Assembly (NCBI RefSeq): GCF_020171745.1
Contig: NZ_JAIVAH010000004.1
Coordinates: 372,001-436,000 of the forward strand
Length of the DNA: 64,000 nt
From: Prescottella equi
GTDB lineage: Bacteria > Actinomycetota > Actinomycetes > Mycobacteriales > Mycobacteriaceae
Reading direction: 5' to 3'
Below the pieces are notes generated by a model that was given only the letters and a program-made list of their open reading frames with translations, was not told the DNA's origin and did not search any database. Of the stretch, positions 26,114-35,025 are shown piece by piece. Both the position numbers and the translations under genes were made by a program. Numbering within the stretch: position 1 is the stretch's first letter; each line of letters starts with the position of its first letter.

Positions 26114-27565
26114 GTGTCGAGGAACAACACCTTACGACGACTGGCAGCGGGCGCCGGCACCGCGCTGCTCGGCATCGGCTTCGCCGCCGCGTTCGGAGTC
26201 ACCACCGCCCAGGCGGCACCGGTCAGCAAGTCGACGAACTCCGGCGACTGGACGTTCAATCGAACGATCAGCAACGGCACCCCGGCCCCGGGCGAGACGA
26301 TCACCGTCACCAATGACATCCGCTGGAACGGTGGCCTCGCCCCCACCATCAGCGCACTCAAGGACATCCACCCCGCCTGCCTGACCTACGTCCCCAACTC
26401 CTCACGAGTCGAAGGCAAGGGCACCGGAACCACCACCCCCAACGCGACCACGGTGAGCATGAACGGATCCTGGATCCGCAGCGCCGTCGACCGCAACATC
26501 AGCTACACCGTCCAGTACACCGTCGGCGCGGACTGTGCCCGCGACACCGCCCTGATCACCGGCGCCGGAGTGAACTCCAACCAGGGCCTCGGCTCGACCA
26601 ACACCAACACCGGACCCAACGTGTCGGTGACCAAGGACGCGACCCAGACCACCGTCGCGGTCGCACCCGCGCCCCAGGCGACTCGGGCCTCCACCCTGAC
26701 GGCGACCGTGTCGAACAACGCGACCGGCGCAGTCGAGTTCTACAACAACGGTGCCGTTGTCGGTACCAGCAACGTGGCGAACGGCACCGCCGTCTACTCC
26801 TGGATTCCCGCAGCCGGCCAGGGCGGGGAGGCCTACTCGATCACCGCCAAGTACCTCGGCGACGCCACCAACGCCGTGTCGACGTCGACCGCGAAGACCG
26901 GCATCATCGCCGCTGCGCCCACTCCACCGGCCGCTCCGACGAACGTCACCGCCACCCCAGGGTCGGTCATCGCGGGCAACGAGGTCACCGTCTCCGGCAG
27001 CGCCGAACCCGGCTCGACCGTGAAGGTCACCGCGGGCGACAAGACCTGCACCGCGACGGCCAACCAGTCCGGGGCATTCCACTGCAACATCATCACCACC
27101 ACTGTCGGCACCATGAGCATCACTGCGGTGGCGACCAACGCCGTCGGCCCGTCCCCCGCCTCGGCTGCGGCGACGGTGACGGTCACCGCTCCGCCGGTCG
27201 GCAATTCGGCCCTCGTCGTCGACCCGATCTCGCCGACTGCGGGTACCCCCGCGACGATCTCCGTCGTCGGTGCCGACGCCAACTCTCATGTGGTGATCAA
27301 GAACGGCGGCGACACCGTCTGCACCGCGACCGCCGATGCGCACGGGACGGCCAGCTGCACCTGGACACCGACCGAGGGCACCCACACCCTGACCGCCGAG
27401 ACGACCAGCAACAGCGTCTCGACCACCATCACGAAGACTGTCACCGTCGGTGCCCCGTCCAACCCGGGCGGCCCCGATGACGGAGGCAACGGCCCCGACG
27501 ACGGCGGGAACGGCCCCTCGAGCGGTTCACTCGGTTCGCTGTCCGGCCTCTTCGGATCTCTCTGA
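26114..27565 (+). CDS. Secreted Ig-like repeat protein with Ser/Gly-rich tail
   Basis: AAGGAG lies seven bases before the GTG at 26114, which gives 483 residues. A signal peptide (MSRNNTLRRL, hydrophobic core, cleavage after TTAQA near residue 34) opens the protein. A DUF11-like N-terminal domain follows, then three bacterial Ig-like modules, including VEFYNNGAVVGTS, VTVSGSAEPGSTVKVTAG and ISVVGADANSHVVIKNG. Paired Cys residues in the later modules may form disulphides. The C-terminus is a Pro/Gly/Asp linker and then SSGSLGSLSGLFGSL, recalling the tail of the secreted protein at 9948-10706. It is probably a surface or adhesion protein. Confidence 0.8.
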   Translation: MSRNNTLRRLAAGAGTALLGIGFAAAFGVTTAQAAPVSKSTNSGDWTFNRTISNGTPAPGETITVTNDIRWNGGLAPTISALKDIHPACLTYVPNSSRVEGKGTGTTTPNATTVSMNGSWIRSAVDRNISYTVQYTVGADCARDTALITGAGVNSNQGLGSTNTNTGPNVSVTKDATQTTVAVAPAPQATRASTLTATVSNNATGAVEFYNNGAVVGTSNVANGTAVYSWIPAAGQGGEAYSITAKYLGDATNAVSTSTAKTGIIAAAPTPPAAPTNVTATPGSVIAGNEVTVSGSAEPGSTVKVTAGDKTCTATANQSGAFHCNIITTTVGTMSITAVATNAVGPSPASAAATVTVTAPPVGNSALVVDPISPTAGTPATISVVGADANSHVVIKNGGDTVCTATADAHGTASCTWTPTEGTHTLTAETTSNSVSTTITKTVTVGAPSNPGGPDDGGNGPDDGGNGPSSGSLGSLSGLFGSL

Positions 27566-27585
27566 CCCCAGGACCCGCGCGAAGC

Positions 27586-27619
27586 GAGCCCCCACCGAGA
27601 CACATCTCGGTGGGGGCTC
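27586..27619 (+). terminator. Terminator of the Ig-like protein gene
   Basis: GAGCCCCCACCGAGA at 27586-27600 pairs perfectly with 27605-27619 around a CACA loop, 21 bases after the stop codon. Confidence 0.85.
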
Positions 27620-27680
27620 CGCTCGTTCGCAAGGGTCTGCACCTCCGGCCCATGAGGCCGGGGTGCGATCGAACCGTTTG

Positions 27681-27699
27681 TTATGGCAGGCTCACCTAA
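27681..27699. promoter_or_regulatory. IdeR/DtxR-type iron box
   Basis: TTATGGCAGGCTCACCTAA matches 15 of 19 positions of the IdeR consensus TTAGGTTAGGCTAACCTAA, including the full right half ACCTAA. It lies 29 bases before the start of the siderophore-interacting protein gene, where iron-loaded IdeR would repress transcription. Confidence 0.7.
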
Positions 27700-27727
27700 T
27701 CAGTTCTGTCCGTTCGGGAGGAGTGCC

Positions 27728-28573
27728 ATGACCGCGCCACTGGAGTTCCAGCTCGTCGAGGTGAAGTCGACGCGCCTGATCACGCCGCACATGGCCCGCA
27801 TCACCTTCGTCGGCCCCGACCTCCACCGCTTCGTGTCGGTCTCCCCCGACCAGCAGGTCAAGCTCTTCTTCTCCCGCACCGACGACGCCCCGGAGGTCCC
27901 GCCGCGCCCCGAGGACGGCGACATCATGACGTGGCACCGCGCCTACCTCGCGATGCCCGACGACATCCGACCGTGGCTGCGCGCCTACACGATCCGCGCC
28001 CACCGCCCCGACGTCGCCGAGATCGACATCGACTTCGTCCTGCACGGTGACGAGGGCCCGGCGTCGGCGTGGGCGGGGCAGGCACGGCCCGGACAGCTGA
28101 TCGGCATGCTCGGGCCGTCGCCCAGCCACTACGCGACCGTCGGCGAACACGACTGGCAGTTGCTGGTCGGCGACGAGACGGCACTCCCGGCAATCGCAGC
28201 GAATCTCGAGGCGCTGCCGGACGGTGCGCGCGCCCTCGCTTACATCGTGGTCCCGAACGCCGACGAGGAGCAGGACCTCGTCACCTCCGCCGGCATCCGG
28301 GTGCGGTGGATCCACCGCGACAACCAGGGGTCGGACGCGCTGCTCGACGCGCTGCGGGCCTCGGACCTGCCCGACGGGCGGGCCTTCGCCTGGATCGCGG
28401 GCGAGGCCGGGATGGTCCGGGAGGTCCGCCGGCACCTGGTGAACGAGCGCGGCATCGACAAGAAGGCCATCGCCTTCACCGGGTACTGGCGCCGCGACCT
28501 CACCCAGGACGCCGCCCCGACCGCGGACGACGTGGCCGACGTGCAGGAGGCCCAGGCCGCGGCCGTGGGCTGA
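27728..28573 (+). CDS. Siderophore-interacting protein (FAD-dependent ferric-siderophore reductase)
   Basis: The protein has 281 residues. The FAD-binding region is DIRPWLRAYTIRAHRP (R-x-Y-T/S motif), and the C-terminal NAD(P)H domain has DETALPAIAANLEALP and FAWIAGEAGMVREVRRHL, all features of the ViuB/YqjH family. These cytoplasmic flavoproteins release iron by reducing ferric siderophores. GGGAGGAG lies before the ATG. An IdeR-like box in the promoter supports iron control. No siderophore transporter is adjacent; the FecCD-type system at 39.8-44.5 kb lacks a visible iron box. Confidence 0.9.
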   Translation: MTAPLEFQLVEVKSTRLITPHMARITFVGPDLHRFVSVSPDQQVKLFFSRTDDAPEVPPRPEDGDIMTWHRAYLAMPDDIRPWLRAYTIRAHRPDVAEIDIDFVLHGDEGPASAWAGQARPGQLIGMLGPSPSHYATVGEHDWQLLVGDETALPAIAANLEALPDGARALAYIVVPNADEEQDLVTSAGIRVRWIHRDNQGSDALLDALRASDLPDGRAFAWIAGEAGMVREVRRHLVNERGIDKKAIAFTGYWRRDLTQDAAPTADDVADVQEAQAAAVG

Positions 28574-28576
28574 CGG

Positions 28577-29458
28577 CTACTCCCCGGCCAGTCCGGCCCG
28601 CCGCCGGGTGGCCTCGGTGATCGCGGACCAGTCCTGGTCGGCCTGCCCGTGGGCGAGCGCGTCGAGGAACAGGTCCTCGAGCACGCTGCCGAACGGCAGG
28701 CCGACGTTCGCGTCGTGCGCCTGCGCCAGCGCGAGCCGGACGTCCTTGAGTCCCAGCGGAAGCCGGAAACCGGCGGGCTCGTAGCGGCGCTGCGCGATCA
28801 TCTTGCCGTAGCCCTGGTAAACACCTCCGGGGAACAGGCTGTCGTTCATGATCTCCATCAACAGTTCGGGTGAACCGCCGACCTTCTCGGCCACCGTCGT
28901 GGCCTCTGCCATCGCCTGGATTGCGTTGGCGATCAGATAGTTTCCGAGAATCTTGACGACGTTGGCCTGCTTGGGGTCGTCACCGATCCGCCACGTGCGA
29001 CGCCCGATCACCTCGAGCAGCGGCGCCACCCCGTCGACCGCGCCCGGGTCCCCCGCGGCGAGCACGGTCAGTTGTCCGGCCTCCGCCACCTCCGCCCGCC
29101 CGAACACCGGGGCGGCAACGTAGAAGATGCCGCGCTCGCTCAGCGCCGCCTCCGCCTGTCCGGACATTCCGGGGCTGACCGTGGCCAGATTGACATGCAC
29201 CGAGCCGGGTTTCGCGGCCTGCAGCGACGGCGCCGACAGCACCGAGTCCGCGAAGGCGCGGTCATCGGCCAGCGAACTGAACACGACGGACCGGTGCAGC
29301 ACACCTGCGAGGTCGGACGCCTCGGACGCCCCGTAGTCGACGACGTCGGCCGCCTTGCCCGGACTGCGATTCCACACCGTCACGTTGTAGCCGGCGCGGG
29401 CGAGATTGCGCGCCATCGGGCGCCCCATCGTGCCCATGCCCAGAAATCCGATGTCCAC
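28577..29458 (-). CDS. NAD(P)-dependent beta-hydroxyacid dehydrogenase (3-hydroxyisobutyrate dehydrogenase family)
   Basis: This is a 293-residue protein. The Rossmann motif GFLGMGTMGRPMARNLARAG opens it, the substrate motif is in VHVNLATVSPGMSGQAE, and the catalytic Lys region reads GDDPKQANVVKILGNYLI. These place it in the HIBADH/tartronate-semialdehyde reductase/GLYR1 family. The exact hydroxyacid is uncertain. GAGGAG lies six bases before the GTG at 29458. It converges with the siderophore-interacting protein gene, with only three bases between their stops. Confidence 0.82.
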   Translation of the reverse strand: MDIGFLGMGTMGRPMARNLARAGYNVTVWNRSPGKAADVVDYGASEASDLAGVLHRSVVFSSLADDRAFADSVLSAPSLQAAKPGSVHVNLATVSPGMSGQAEAALSERGIFYVAAPVFGRAEVAEAGQLTVLAAGDPGAVDGVAPLLEVIGRRTWRIGDDPKQANVVKILGNYLIANAIQAMAEATTVAEKVGGSPELLMEIMNDSLFPGGVYQGYGKMIAQRRYEPAGFRLPLGLKDVRLALAQAHDANVGLPFGSVLEDLFLDALAHGQADQDWSAITEATRRRAGLAGE

Positions 29459-29544
29459 GTCAGGCTCCTCGCGGTCGGGAACGCGGTCACACGGTTCGAT
29501 CCACTGTAACGCGCTGCCACCGGCATGAACGCGCCGTGACGCGT

Positions 29545-29576
29545 TTGACCGACAATCCCGGTTTGTCGGTTACGGT
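29545..29576 (+). promoter_or_regulatory. Promoter with an overlapping 8-7-8 dyad
   Basis: ACCGACAA (29548-29555) and TTGTCGGT (29563-29570) form a perfect inverted repeat with a 7-base spacer. It lies between a TTGACC -35-like element (29545-29550) and a TACGGT -10-like element (29571-29576). The ATG at 29583 is six bases after the -10 element, which predicts a leaderless mRNA under repressor control. Confidence 0.5.
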
Positions 29577-29582
29577 CGACCG

Positions 29583-30980
29583 ATGCTGCCTCGCCTGAAG
29601 GAACACTGGAAGCTCGTGGCGCTCGGGGTCGCACTGTCCGTCGCGCTCGGGACGATCGCGGCCAGCGTTCTCGTGAACCGTTCGAGCACAGAGCCTTCCG
29701 AGCACGAGCAGAACACGGTCGACATGTCATTGAAGGAGCGGCCCGAGCCCGCATGGGCGCTCGACATCCCTCGACTCACCGGCAACCCCGGCGACGTGCT
29801 GCTCGCGATACCGCAGACCCTCGACTCCTACTACGGCTATGGCGGACTGTTCGATGCCGGAGACATCCTGCTCGCGGCGACCGCCTACCCACTCCCCGCC
29901 GAGGAAGGGCGTTCCGGCCGCCCCGTCGGCGCGGTCACATTGACAGGGCTCGATCCGGTGACTGGTTCCGCCAGATGGAGTACCCGAGTCGGCAACGTCG
30001 GACAGTGTCTCCAGGAGACGGGGCAACCTGTCATCGCCTGCTGGGAACGGCGGCGGGTCACCTTCGTGGACATCGCCACCGGCACTCTGTTGTCCGAGAT
30101 CGGGACAGATTTCGATCTGGGCGGCGCCCGGGTGTACGGGGAGACCGTCTATGTGTCGGGTTCCACCACGGTTGGCGGGGCGACGACATCGGTACTGACC
30201 AGTGGAACCGTCACCGACATCTCGGCGAACTTCCGGCGCACATTCGATGTTCACGGTGACGGCGGGACTGCCTACGCGACCCCGGACACCGGCACGATCA
30301 TCACACTCGAGCGCGGACGTCCGGGAGACGCCCAGTACACATACACGGTCTACGACCTCGAATCCGGCACAGAGCGATTCGCATTCGCAGGGGACTCACT
30401 ACAGCAAGTAGGTGACGGGCTCTTCCTGACCAGTACGGGCGCGCGTTCCGGGACGGTAGGCACGCAGGAACTCCGCGCCGCCGACGGAACCGTGATCCGT
30501 GCAGTCCCCATTCCGGTGTACGTTCCGTCCGACTACCCGAGCAAGACGTCGGCGACGCTGCCGCTCTTCCTCGGCGACGGCGCGTACGACCCCGCCACCG
30601 GTGCGGAACTGTGGCGTAATCGGGCTCTCGTCGACGAGGGGTCCGTCCAACGGAGTTCCACGCTGTCCGCCGTTGTCGGGCACACCGTGGTGGTCACCTC
30701 GGCGGACTCACGCACGATCACGGGACTCGATCTGGAATCCGGCCGACAACTGTGGCAGACCCCGTGGCAGGACGCGTACTGGGTGCGGGGCGGGACAACC
30801 GACGGTGAGTACTTCGTCTTCGGCGACAACACCGGCACGCACTCGATCCGGTCGAGCGACGGAAAGATCATGTGGTCCATGCCGCTGCCCGAAGGCGCAG
30901 ACCCGCGGGAAGTCGTCGTGTCGAATGCCGCAGGGAGCCTGATGGTGTCGTGGCGCGACCAGTTCACGATCTGGCGATGA
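29583..30980 (+). CDS. Membrane-anchored PQQ-like beta-propeller protein
   Basis: This 465-residue protein has one N-terminal membrane helix (LVALGVALSVALGTIAASVL, residues 11-30) and no lipobox. The rest is extracytoplasmic and made of repeated beta-propeller blades. Typical blades are GLDPVTGSARWSTRVG, DLESGTERFAFAGD, DPATGAELWRNRA and GLDLESGRQLWQTPW. The blades resemble PQQ/quinoprotein repeats, but no PQQ-dehydrogenase catalytic residues are evident. Such proteins usually act as scaffolds or sensors in the cell envelope. It is probably transcribed from the leaderless promoter at 29545-29576. Confidence 0.72.
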   Translation: MLPRLKEHWKLVALGVALSVALGTIAASVLVNRSSTEPSEHEQNTVDMSLKERPEPAWALDIPRLTGNPGDVLLAIPQTLDSYYGYGGLFDAGDILLAATAYPLPAEEGRSGRPVGAVTLTGLDPVTGSARWSTRVGNVGQCLQETGQPVIACWERRRVTFVDIATGTLLSEIGTDFDLGGARVYGETVYVSGSTTVGGATTSVLTSGTVTDISANFRRTFDVHGDGGTAYATPDTGTIITLERGRPGDAQYTYTVYDLESGTERFAFAGDSLQQVGDGLFLTSTGARSGTVGTQELRAADGTVIRAVPIPVYVPSDYPSKTSATLPLFLGDGAYDPATGAELWRNRALVDEGSVQRSSTLSAVVGHTVVVTSADSRTITGLDLESGRQLWQTPWQDAYWVRGGTTDGEYFVFGDNTGTHSIRSSDGKIMWSMPLPEGADPREVVVSNAAGSLMVSWRDQFTIWR

Positions 30981-30986
30981 CTGCCG

Positions 30987-32411
30987 TCACGACGCCGGCG
31001 GATACGGCAGCCGACTGCTGAAGTCGACGTCCACGCGGACCGGGCGGCCGATCTGCGGAAATGCCCGCTGCGCGCAGGTCGTCCGCTCGCAGATCTTGCA
31101 CCCGGCGCCGATGGGCACCGGGGACATCTGCTCATCGAGACGGAGGCCGCGCGAGTAGACGAGTCGATCGGCATGGGTGATGTCGCAACCGAGACCGATA
31201 GCGAAGCTACGTTCCGGCGTCCCGTACGGGCGGGCGCCGTCGTCGGTGGTGCGGGCGATCCACAGGTAGGTGCGGCCGTCCGGCATCTGCGCCACCTGGG
31301 TGACGATGCGCCCCGGGGTGCCGAAGGCGTCGTGCACCACCCACAGCGGGCAGCTGCCGCCGACGCGGGAGAAGTGGAATGCCGTGGCGGACTGCCGCTT
31401 CGAGATGTTCCCCGCCCGATCGGTACGGACGAGGAAGAACGGCACCCCGCGCCGGTTCGGACGCTGCAGCGTCGAGAGCCGGTGGCAGACCGTCTCGAAG
31501 CCCACCTCGAACTGCAACGCGAGCATCTCGATGTCGTAGTGCAACCGCTCCGCCGCATCGAGGAACTCGGTGTACGGCAGCAGCAGCGCCCCCGCGAAGT
31601 AGTTCGCCAGGCCGATCTTCGCCAGTTCCCGCGCGTTCTCGCTGAGCCCGGTCGCCGCCTCGAGCTGCCGCTCGATCACCGCCGACTGTGTGAGAAACGC
31701 CAACTGCGTGGCGATCTGGAAGGCGCGCTGCCCCGGCGACAGGTGCCGCGACAGCGTGAGGACCCGATCGGTCGCGTCGTACACCCGTTTGGGCCCGGGC
31801 CGGTCCGGCGGATCGGTGCGCAACCGGACGACGATGTCGTGCTCGGATTCGAGCAGCGCGGTCAACTGCGCGTCCAGCGAACCGACGCGAAGACCGCCCT
31901 CGACGAACAGCCGCTCCGCGGCGTCGTCCAGCTCCGCGATGTGATTGTGCTTGTCGTAGAAGAAGTCTCGCACCTCCTCGAACGGCATCGGCGTCCCGTC
32001 GCCGACGCCCGCAGCCGCGGGTGTCGCCAGGTGGGCGCTGAACTGCTCGAGCTGCTCGGTCGCGGCCTGCAGCCTGCGGTGGACGCCGACCAGCGCGTGC
32101 CCGATTTCCGGCATGCGGGCGACGAACTCCTCGATGGTCGACGCGGACGGCGTCGGAGTGCCGAGGGTCGTCAACACGTCCTGCAGGTCGGCTGCCAGGC
32201 GCGCATCGGACTCCGCGGCGAAGAAGTGGGCGTCGAGGTCGAATGTCGTATTGAGCTTGAGCAGCACGGGCACCGTCAACGGCCGCTGGTCGTTCTCGAG
32301 CTGATTCACGTAGCTCGCCGACAGATCCAGGATGCGTGCGAGCGCGAGCTGCGTCAGACCACGCTCCTCACGTAGCCGGCGCAAGCGCGGACCGCCGTAG
32401 ATCTTCTGCAC
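30987..32411 (-). CDS. prpR: PrpR/RamB-type regulator of the methylcitrate cycle
   Basis: I chose GTG 32411, which has AAGGA seven bases upstream, giving 474 residues; a TTG at 32441 is also in frame. The N-terminal XRE helix-turn-helix reads [27 protein letters not shown]. The middle is an ImmA/IrrE-like region ([37 protein letters not shown]). The C-terminal ScfR-like domain carries LGCDITHA and [19 protein letters not shown], four Cys in the arrangement expected for the iron-sulphur cluster of PrpR. It is divergent from prpDBC and should activate that operon in response to propionyl-CoA. Confidence 0.9.
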   Translation of the reverse strand: MQKIYGGPRLRRLREERGLTQLALARILDLSASYVNQLENDQRPLTVPVLLKLNTTFDLDAHFFAAESDARLAADLQDVLTTLGTPTPSASTIEEFVARMPEIGHALVGVHRRLQAATEQLEQFSAHLATPAAAGVGDGTPMPFEEVRDFFYDKHNHIAELDDAAERLFVEGGLRVGSLDAQLTALLESEHDIVVRLRTDPPDRPGPKRVYDATDRVLTLSRHLSPGQRAFQIATQLAFLTQSAVIERQLEAATGLSENARELAKIGLANYFAGALLLPYTEFLDAAERLHYDIEMLALQFEVGFETVCHRLSTLQRPNRRGVPFFLVRTDRAGNISKRQSATAFHFSRVGGSCPLWVVHDAFGTPGRIVTQVAQMPDGRTYLWIARTTDDGARPYGTPERSFAIGLGCDITHADRLVYSRGLRLDEQMSPVPIGAGCKICERTTCAQRAFPQIGRPVRVDVDFSSRLPYPPAS

Positions 32412-32453
32412 CCTCGTGTCCTTCCACTCGTCCCCACTCAAGCACAGCCGACG

Positions 32454-32471
32454 CCATTCGCACCATTCGCA
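32454..32471. promoter_or_regulatory. Tandem 9-bp repeat, likely PrpR/RamB binding site
   Basis: CCATTCGCA occurs twice in direct tandem and is followed by AA. Read on the other strand this is TTTGCGAATGGTGCGAATGG, which resembles the TTTGC-based sites of RamB/PrpR proteins. It lies in the 171-bp gap between prpR and prpD, about 112 bases before the prpD start. Confidence 0.6.
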
Positions 32472-32582
32472 AACCGGGCCGATTCACACCACAAAAGTAC
32501 GCATATTCAGGCTCTTTACCGTCGATACGGGCGTGCATACGCTGCGAACACAGCAGCACCGGCTACATCGGAGGACACAGCG

Positions 32583-34085
32583 TTGAAGACACATCCCGTT
32601 CGTACCCGCCTCTCTGCGGAGAACTTCCCCAAGCACGAACACCTCGCGTGGAAGATCGCCGAGATCGCGACCGACCCGGTCGAGGTGCCGGCCGACACCT
32701 CGGAGATGATCGTCAACCGGATCATCGACAACGCGGCCGTCGCGGCCGCGTCGGTGACCCGTCGTCCCGTCGCGAACGCCCGCGCCCAGGCGCTGGCTCA
32801 CCCGTACGGCCCGGGTTCGACGGTATTCGGTGTCGGTGGCACCTACTCGCCCGAGTGGGCTGCGTGGGCCAACGGTGTCGCCGTCCGCGAGCTCGACTTC
32901 CACGACACGTTCCTCGCCGCCGAGTACTCGCATCCGGGTGACAACATCCCGTCGATCCTCGCGGTCGCGCAGCACACCGGCCGCGGCGGCGCCGACCTGA
33001 TCCGCGGTCTGGCCACCGGCTACGAGGTCCAGGTGGACCTGGTGCGCGCAATCTGCCTGCACGAGCACAAGATCGACCACGTCGCCCACCTCGGCCCGTC
33101 CGCAGCGGCCGGCATCGGCACGCTGCTCGGCCTCGACACCGAGACGGTCTACCAGGCCATCGGTCAGGCTCTGCACACCACCACGGCGACGCGTCAGTCC
33201 CGCAAGGGCGAGATCTCCAGCTGGAAGGCGTACGCACCGGCGTTCGCGGGCAAGATGGCCGTCGAGGCCGTGGACCGCGCGATGCGCGGCGAGGGCGCTC
33301 CGTCCCCCATCTGGGAGGGCGAGGACGGCGTCATCGCGTGGCTGCTCGGCGGCCCGAACGCGGAATACGCTGTGCCGCTTCCCGGCCCGGGCGAAGCGAA
33401 GCGTGCGATCCTCGACACCTACACCAAGGAGCACTCCGCGGAGTACCAGAGCCAGGCTCCCATCGACCTGGCCCGCCGGATGCGCGAGCGCATCGGCGAC
33501 CTGGACCAGATCGCGTCGATCGTGCTGCACACCAGCCACCACACCCACGTCGTGATCGGCACCGGCTCGAACGACCCGCAGAAGTTCGATCCGTCCGCAA
33601 GCCGTGAGACGCTCGACCACTCGGTGATGTACATCTTCGCCGTCGCGCTGCAGGACGGCACGTGGCACCACGAGCGCTCGTACGCCCCGGAACGCGCGCA
33701 GCGCCCCGACACGATCGAGCTGTGGAAGAAGATCTCCACCGCCGAGGACCCGGAGTGGACCCGCCGCTACCACTCGACCGACCCGGACGAGAAGGCGTTC
33801 GGTGCCCGCGCCGAGGTCACCCTGAAAAACGGCGAGGTGATCGTCGACGAGCTCGCGATCGCCGACGCCCACCCGCTCGGTGCCCGGCCCTTCGCTCGCG
33901 ACCAGTACATCGCGAAGTTCCGCACCCTCGCCGAGGGCGTCGTCGCCCAGGCCGAGCAGGACCGCTTCCTCGACGCGGCACAGCGCACCCCCGAGCTGAA
34001 GGCCGGCGAGCTGAACCAGCTGACCTTCACGGTTTCGGACGACGTTCTCGCCCGCTCCCCCAAGTCGCCGAAGGGACTGTTCTGA
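32583..34085 (+). CDS. prpD: 2-methylcitrate dehydratase
   Basis: PrpD dehydrates 2-methylcitrate in the methylcitrate cycle, which detoxifies and uses propionyl-CoA from sterol side chains, odd-chain acids and branched amino acids. The 500-residue length and motifs ([49 protein letters not shown]) are typical of the MmgE/PrpD family. The start is an unusual TTG at 32583 with GGAGGA seven bases upstream. prpB follows after one base, and the operon is divergent from prpR. Confidence 0.95.
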   Translation: MKTHPVRTRLSAENFPKHEHLAWKIAEIATDPVEVPADTSEMIVNRIIDNAAVAAASVTRRPVANARAQALAHPYGPGSTVFGVGGTYSPEWAAWANGVAVRELDFHDTFLAAEYSHPGDNIPSILAVAQHTGRGGADLIRGLATGYEVQVDLVRAICLHEHKIDHVAHLGPSAAAGIGTLLGLDTETVYQAIGQALHTTTATRQSRKGEISSWKAYAPAFAGKMAVEAVDRAMRGEGAPSPIWEGEDGVIAWLLGGPNAEYAVPLPGPGEAKRAILDTYTKEHSAEYQSQAPIDLARRMRERIGDLDQIASIVLHTSHHTHVVIGTGSNDPQKFDPSASRETLDHSVMYIFAVALQDGTWHHERSYAPERAQRPDTIELWKKISTAEDPEWTRRYHSTDPDEKAFGARAEVTLKNGEVIVDELAIADAHPLGARPFARDQYIAKFRTLAEGVVAQAEQDRFLDAAQRTPELKAGELNQLTFTVSDDVLARSPKSPKGLF

Positions 34086-34086
34086 C

Positions 34087-35025
34087 ATGACCGGTCTCAT
34101 CGCCGCTTCCACCTCCGCAGCCGACAAGCGCATCGCTTTCCGCGCGGGCCTGTCGTCGGGCAAGATCCAGCGCCTGCCCGGTGCGATCAACCCGTTGACA
34201 GCCAAGCTGATCCAGGAGATCGGTTTCGAGGGCGTCTACGTATCCGGTGGCGCGTTCTCCGCCGGTCTGGGACTGCCCGACATCGGACTGACCACGCTCA
34301 CCGAGGTCGTCTCCCACAGCCGGCAGATCGCCGGCGTCACCGACCTGCCGGTACTCATCGACGCCGACACCGGTTTCGGTGAGCCCATGTCGGCGGCCCG
34401 CACCGTCCTGGCCGCCGAGGACGCCGGCATCGCCGGTCTGCACCTCGAGGACCAGGTCAACCCCAAGCGCTGCGGCCACCTCGACGGCAAGGCGATCGTG
34501 CCGACCGACGAGATGGTCCGTCGCCTGCGCGCCGCCGTGACGGCTCGGCGGGACCCGAACTTCGTGATCTGCGCCCGCACCGACGCCGCCGGTATCGGTG
34601 ACATTGATGCCTCCGGCAAGGTCGGCATCGACGCTGCGATCGAGCGGGCCAAGGCCTACGCGGACGCCGGTGCCGACATGATCTTCACCGAAGCCCTGCA
34701 CACCGAGGCGGACTTCGCGAAGTTCCGCGCCGCCGTCGACATCCCGCTGCTCGCGAACATGACCGAGTTCGGCAAGTCCCAGCTGATTCCCGCGCAGACG
34801 CTCGAGGAGATCGGCTACAACGCGGTGATCTACCCGGTCACCACGCTGCGGCTGGCGATGGGTGCAATCGAGCGCGGTCTGCGCGAGATCCACGAGACGG
34901 GCACGCAGGAGGGTCAGCTCGACCAGATGCAGACCCGCTCGCGGCTGTACGAACTGCTCGAGTACGAGCGCTACAACGAGTTCGATTCCGGAGTCTTCAA
35001 TTTCACGCTCGGAGGGAACCAATGA
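34087..35025 (+). CDS. prpB: 2-methylisocitrate lyase
   Basis: PrpB cleaves 2-methylisocitrate to pyruvate and succinate. The 312-residue protein has the isocitrate-lyase-superfamily active-site signature in NPKRCGHLDGK near residues 121-131, and the Mg-binding Asp pair in VLIDADTGFGE. It begins one base after the prpD stop and its stop overlaps the prpC ATG, so the operon is tightly coupled. Confidence 0.95.
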   Translation: MTGLIAASTSAADKRIAFRAGLSSGKIQRLPGAINPLTAKLIQEIGFEGVYVSGGAFSAGLGLPDIGLTTLTEVVSHSRQIAGVTDLPVLIDADTGFGEPMSAARTVLAAEDAGIAGLHLEDQVNPKRCGHLDGKAIVPTDEMVRRLRAAVTARRDPNFVICARTDAAGIGDIDASGKVGIDAAIERAKAYADAGADMIFTEALHTEADFAKFRAAVDIPLLANMTEFGKSQLIPAQTLEEIGYNAVIYPVTTLRLAMGAIERGLREIHETGTQEGQLDQMQTRSRLYELLEYERYNEFDSGVFNFTLGGNQ

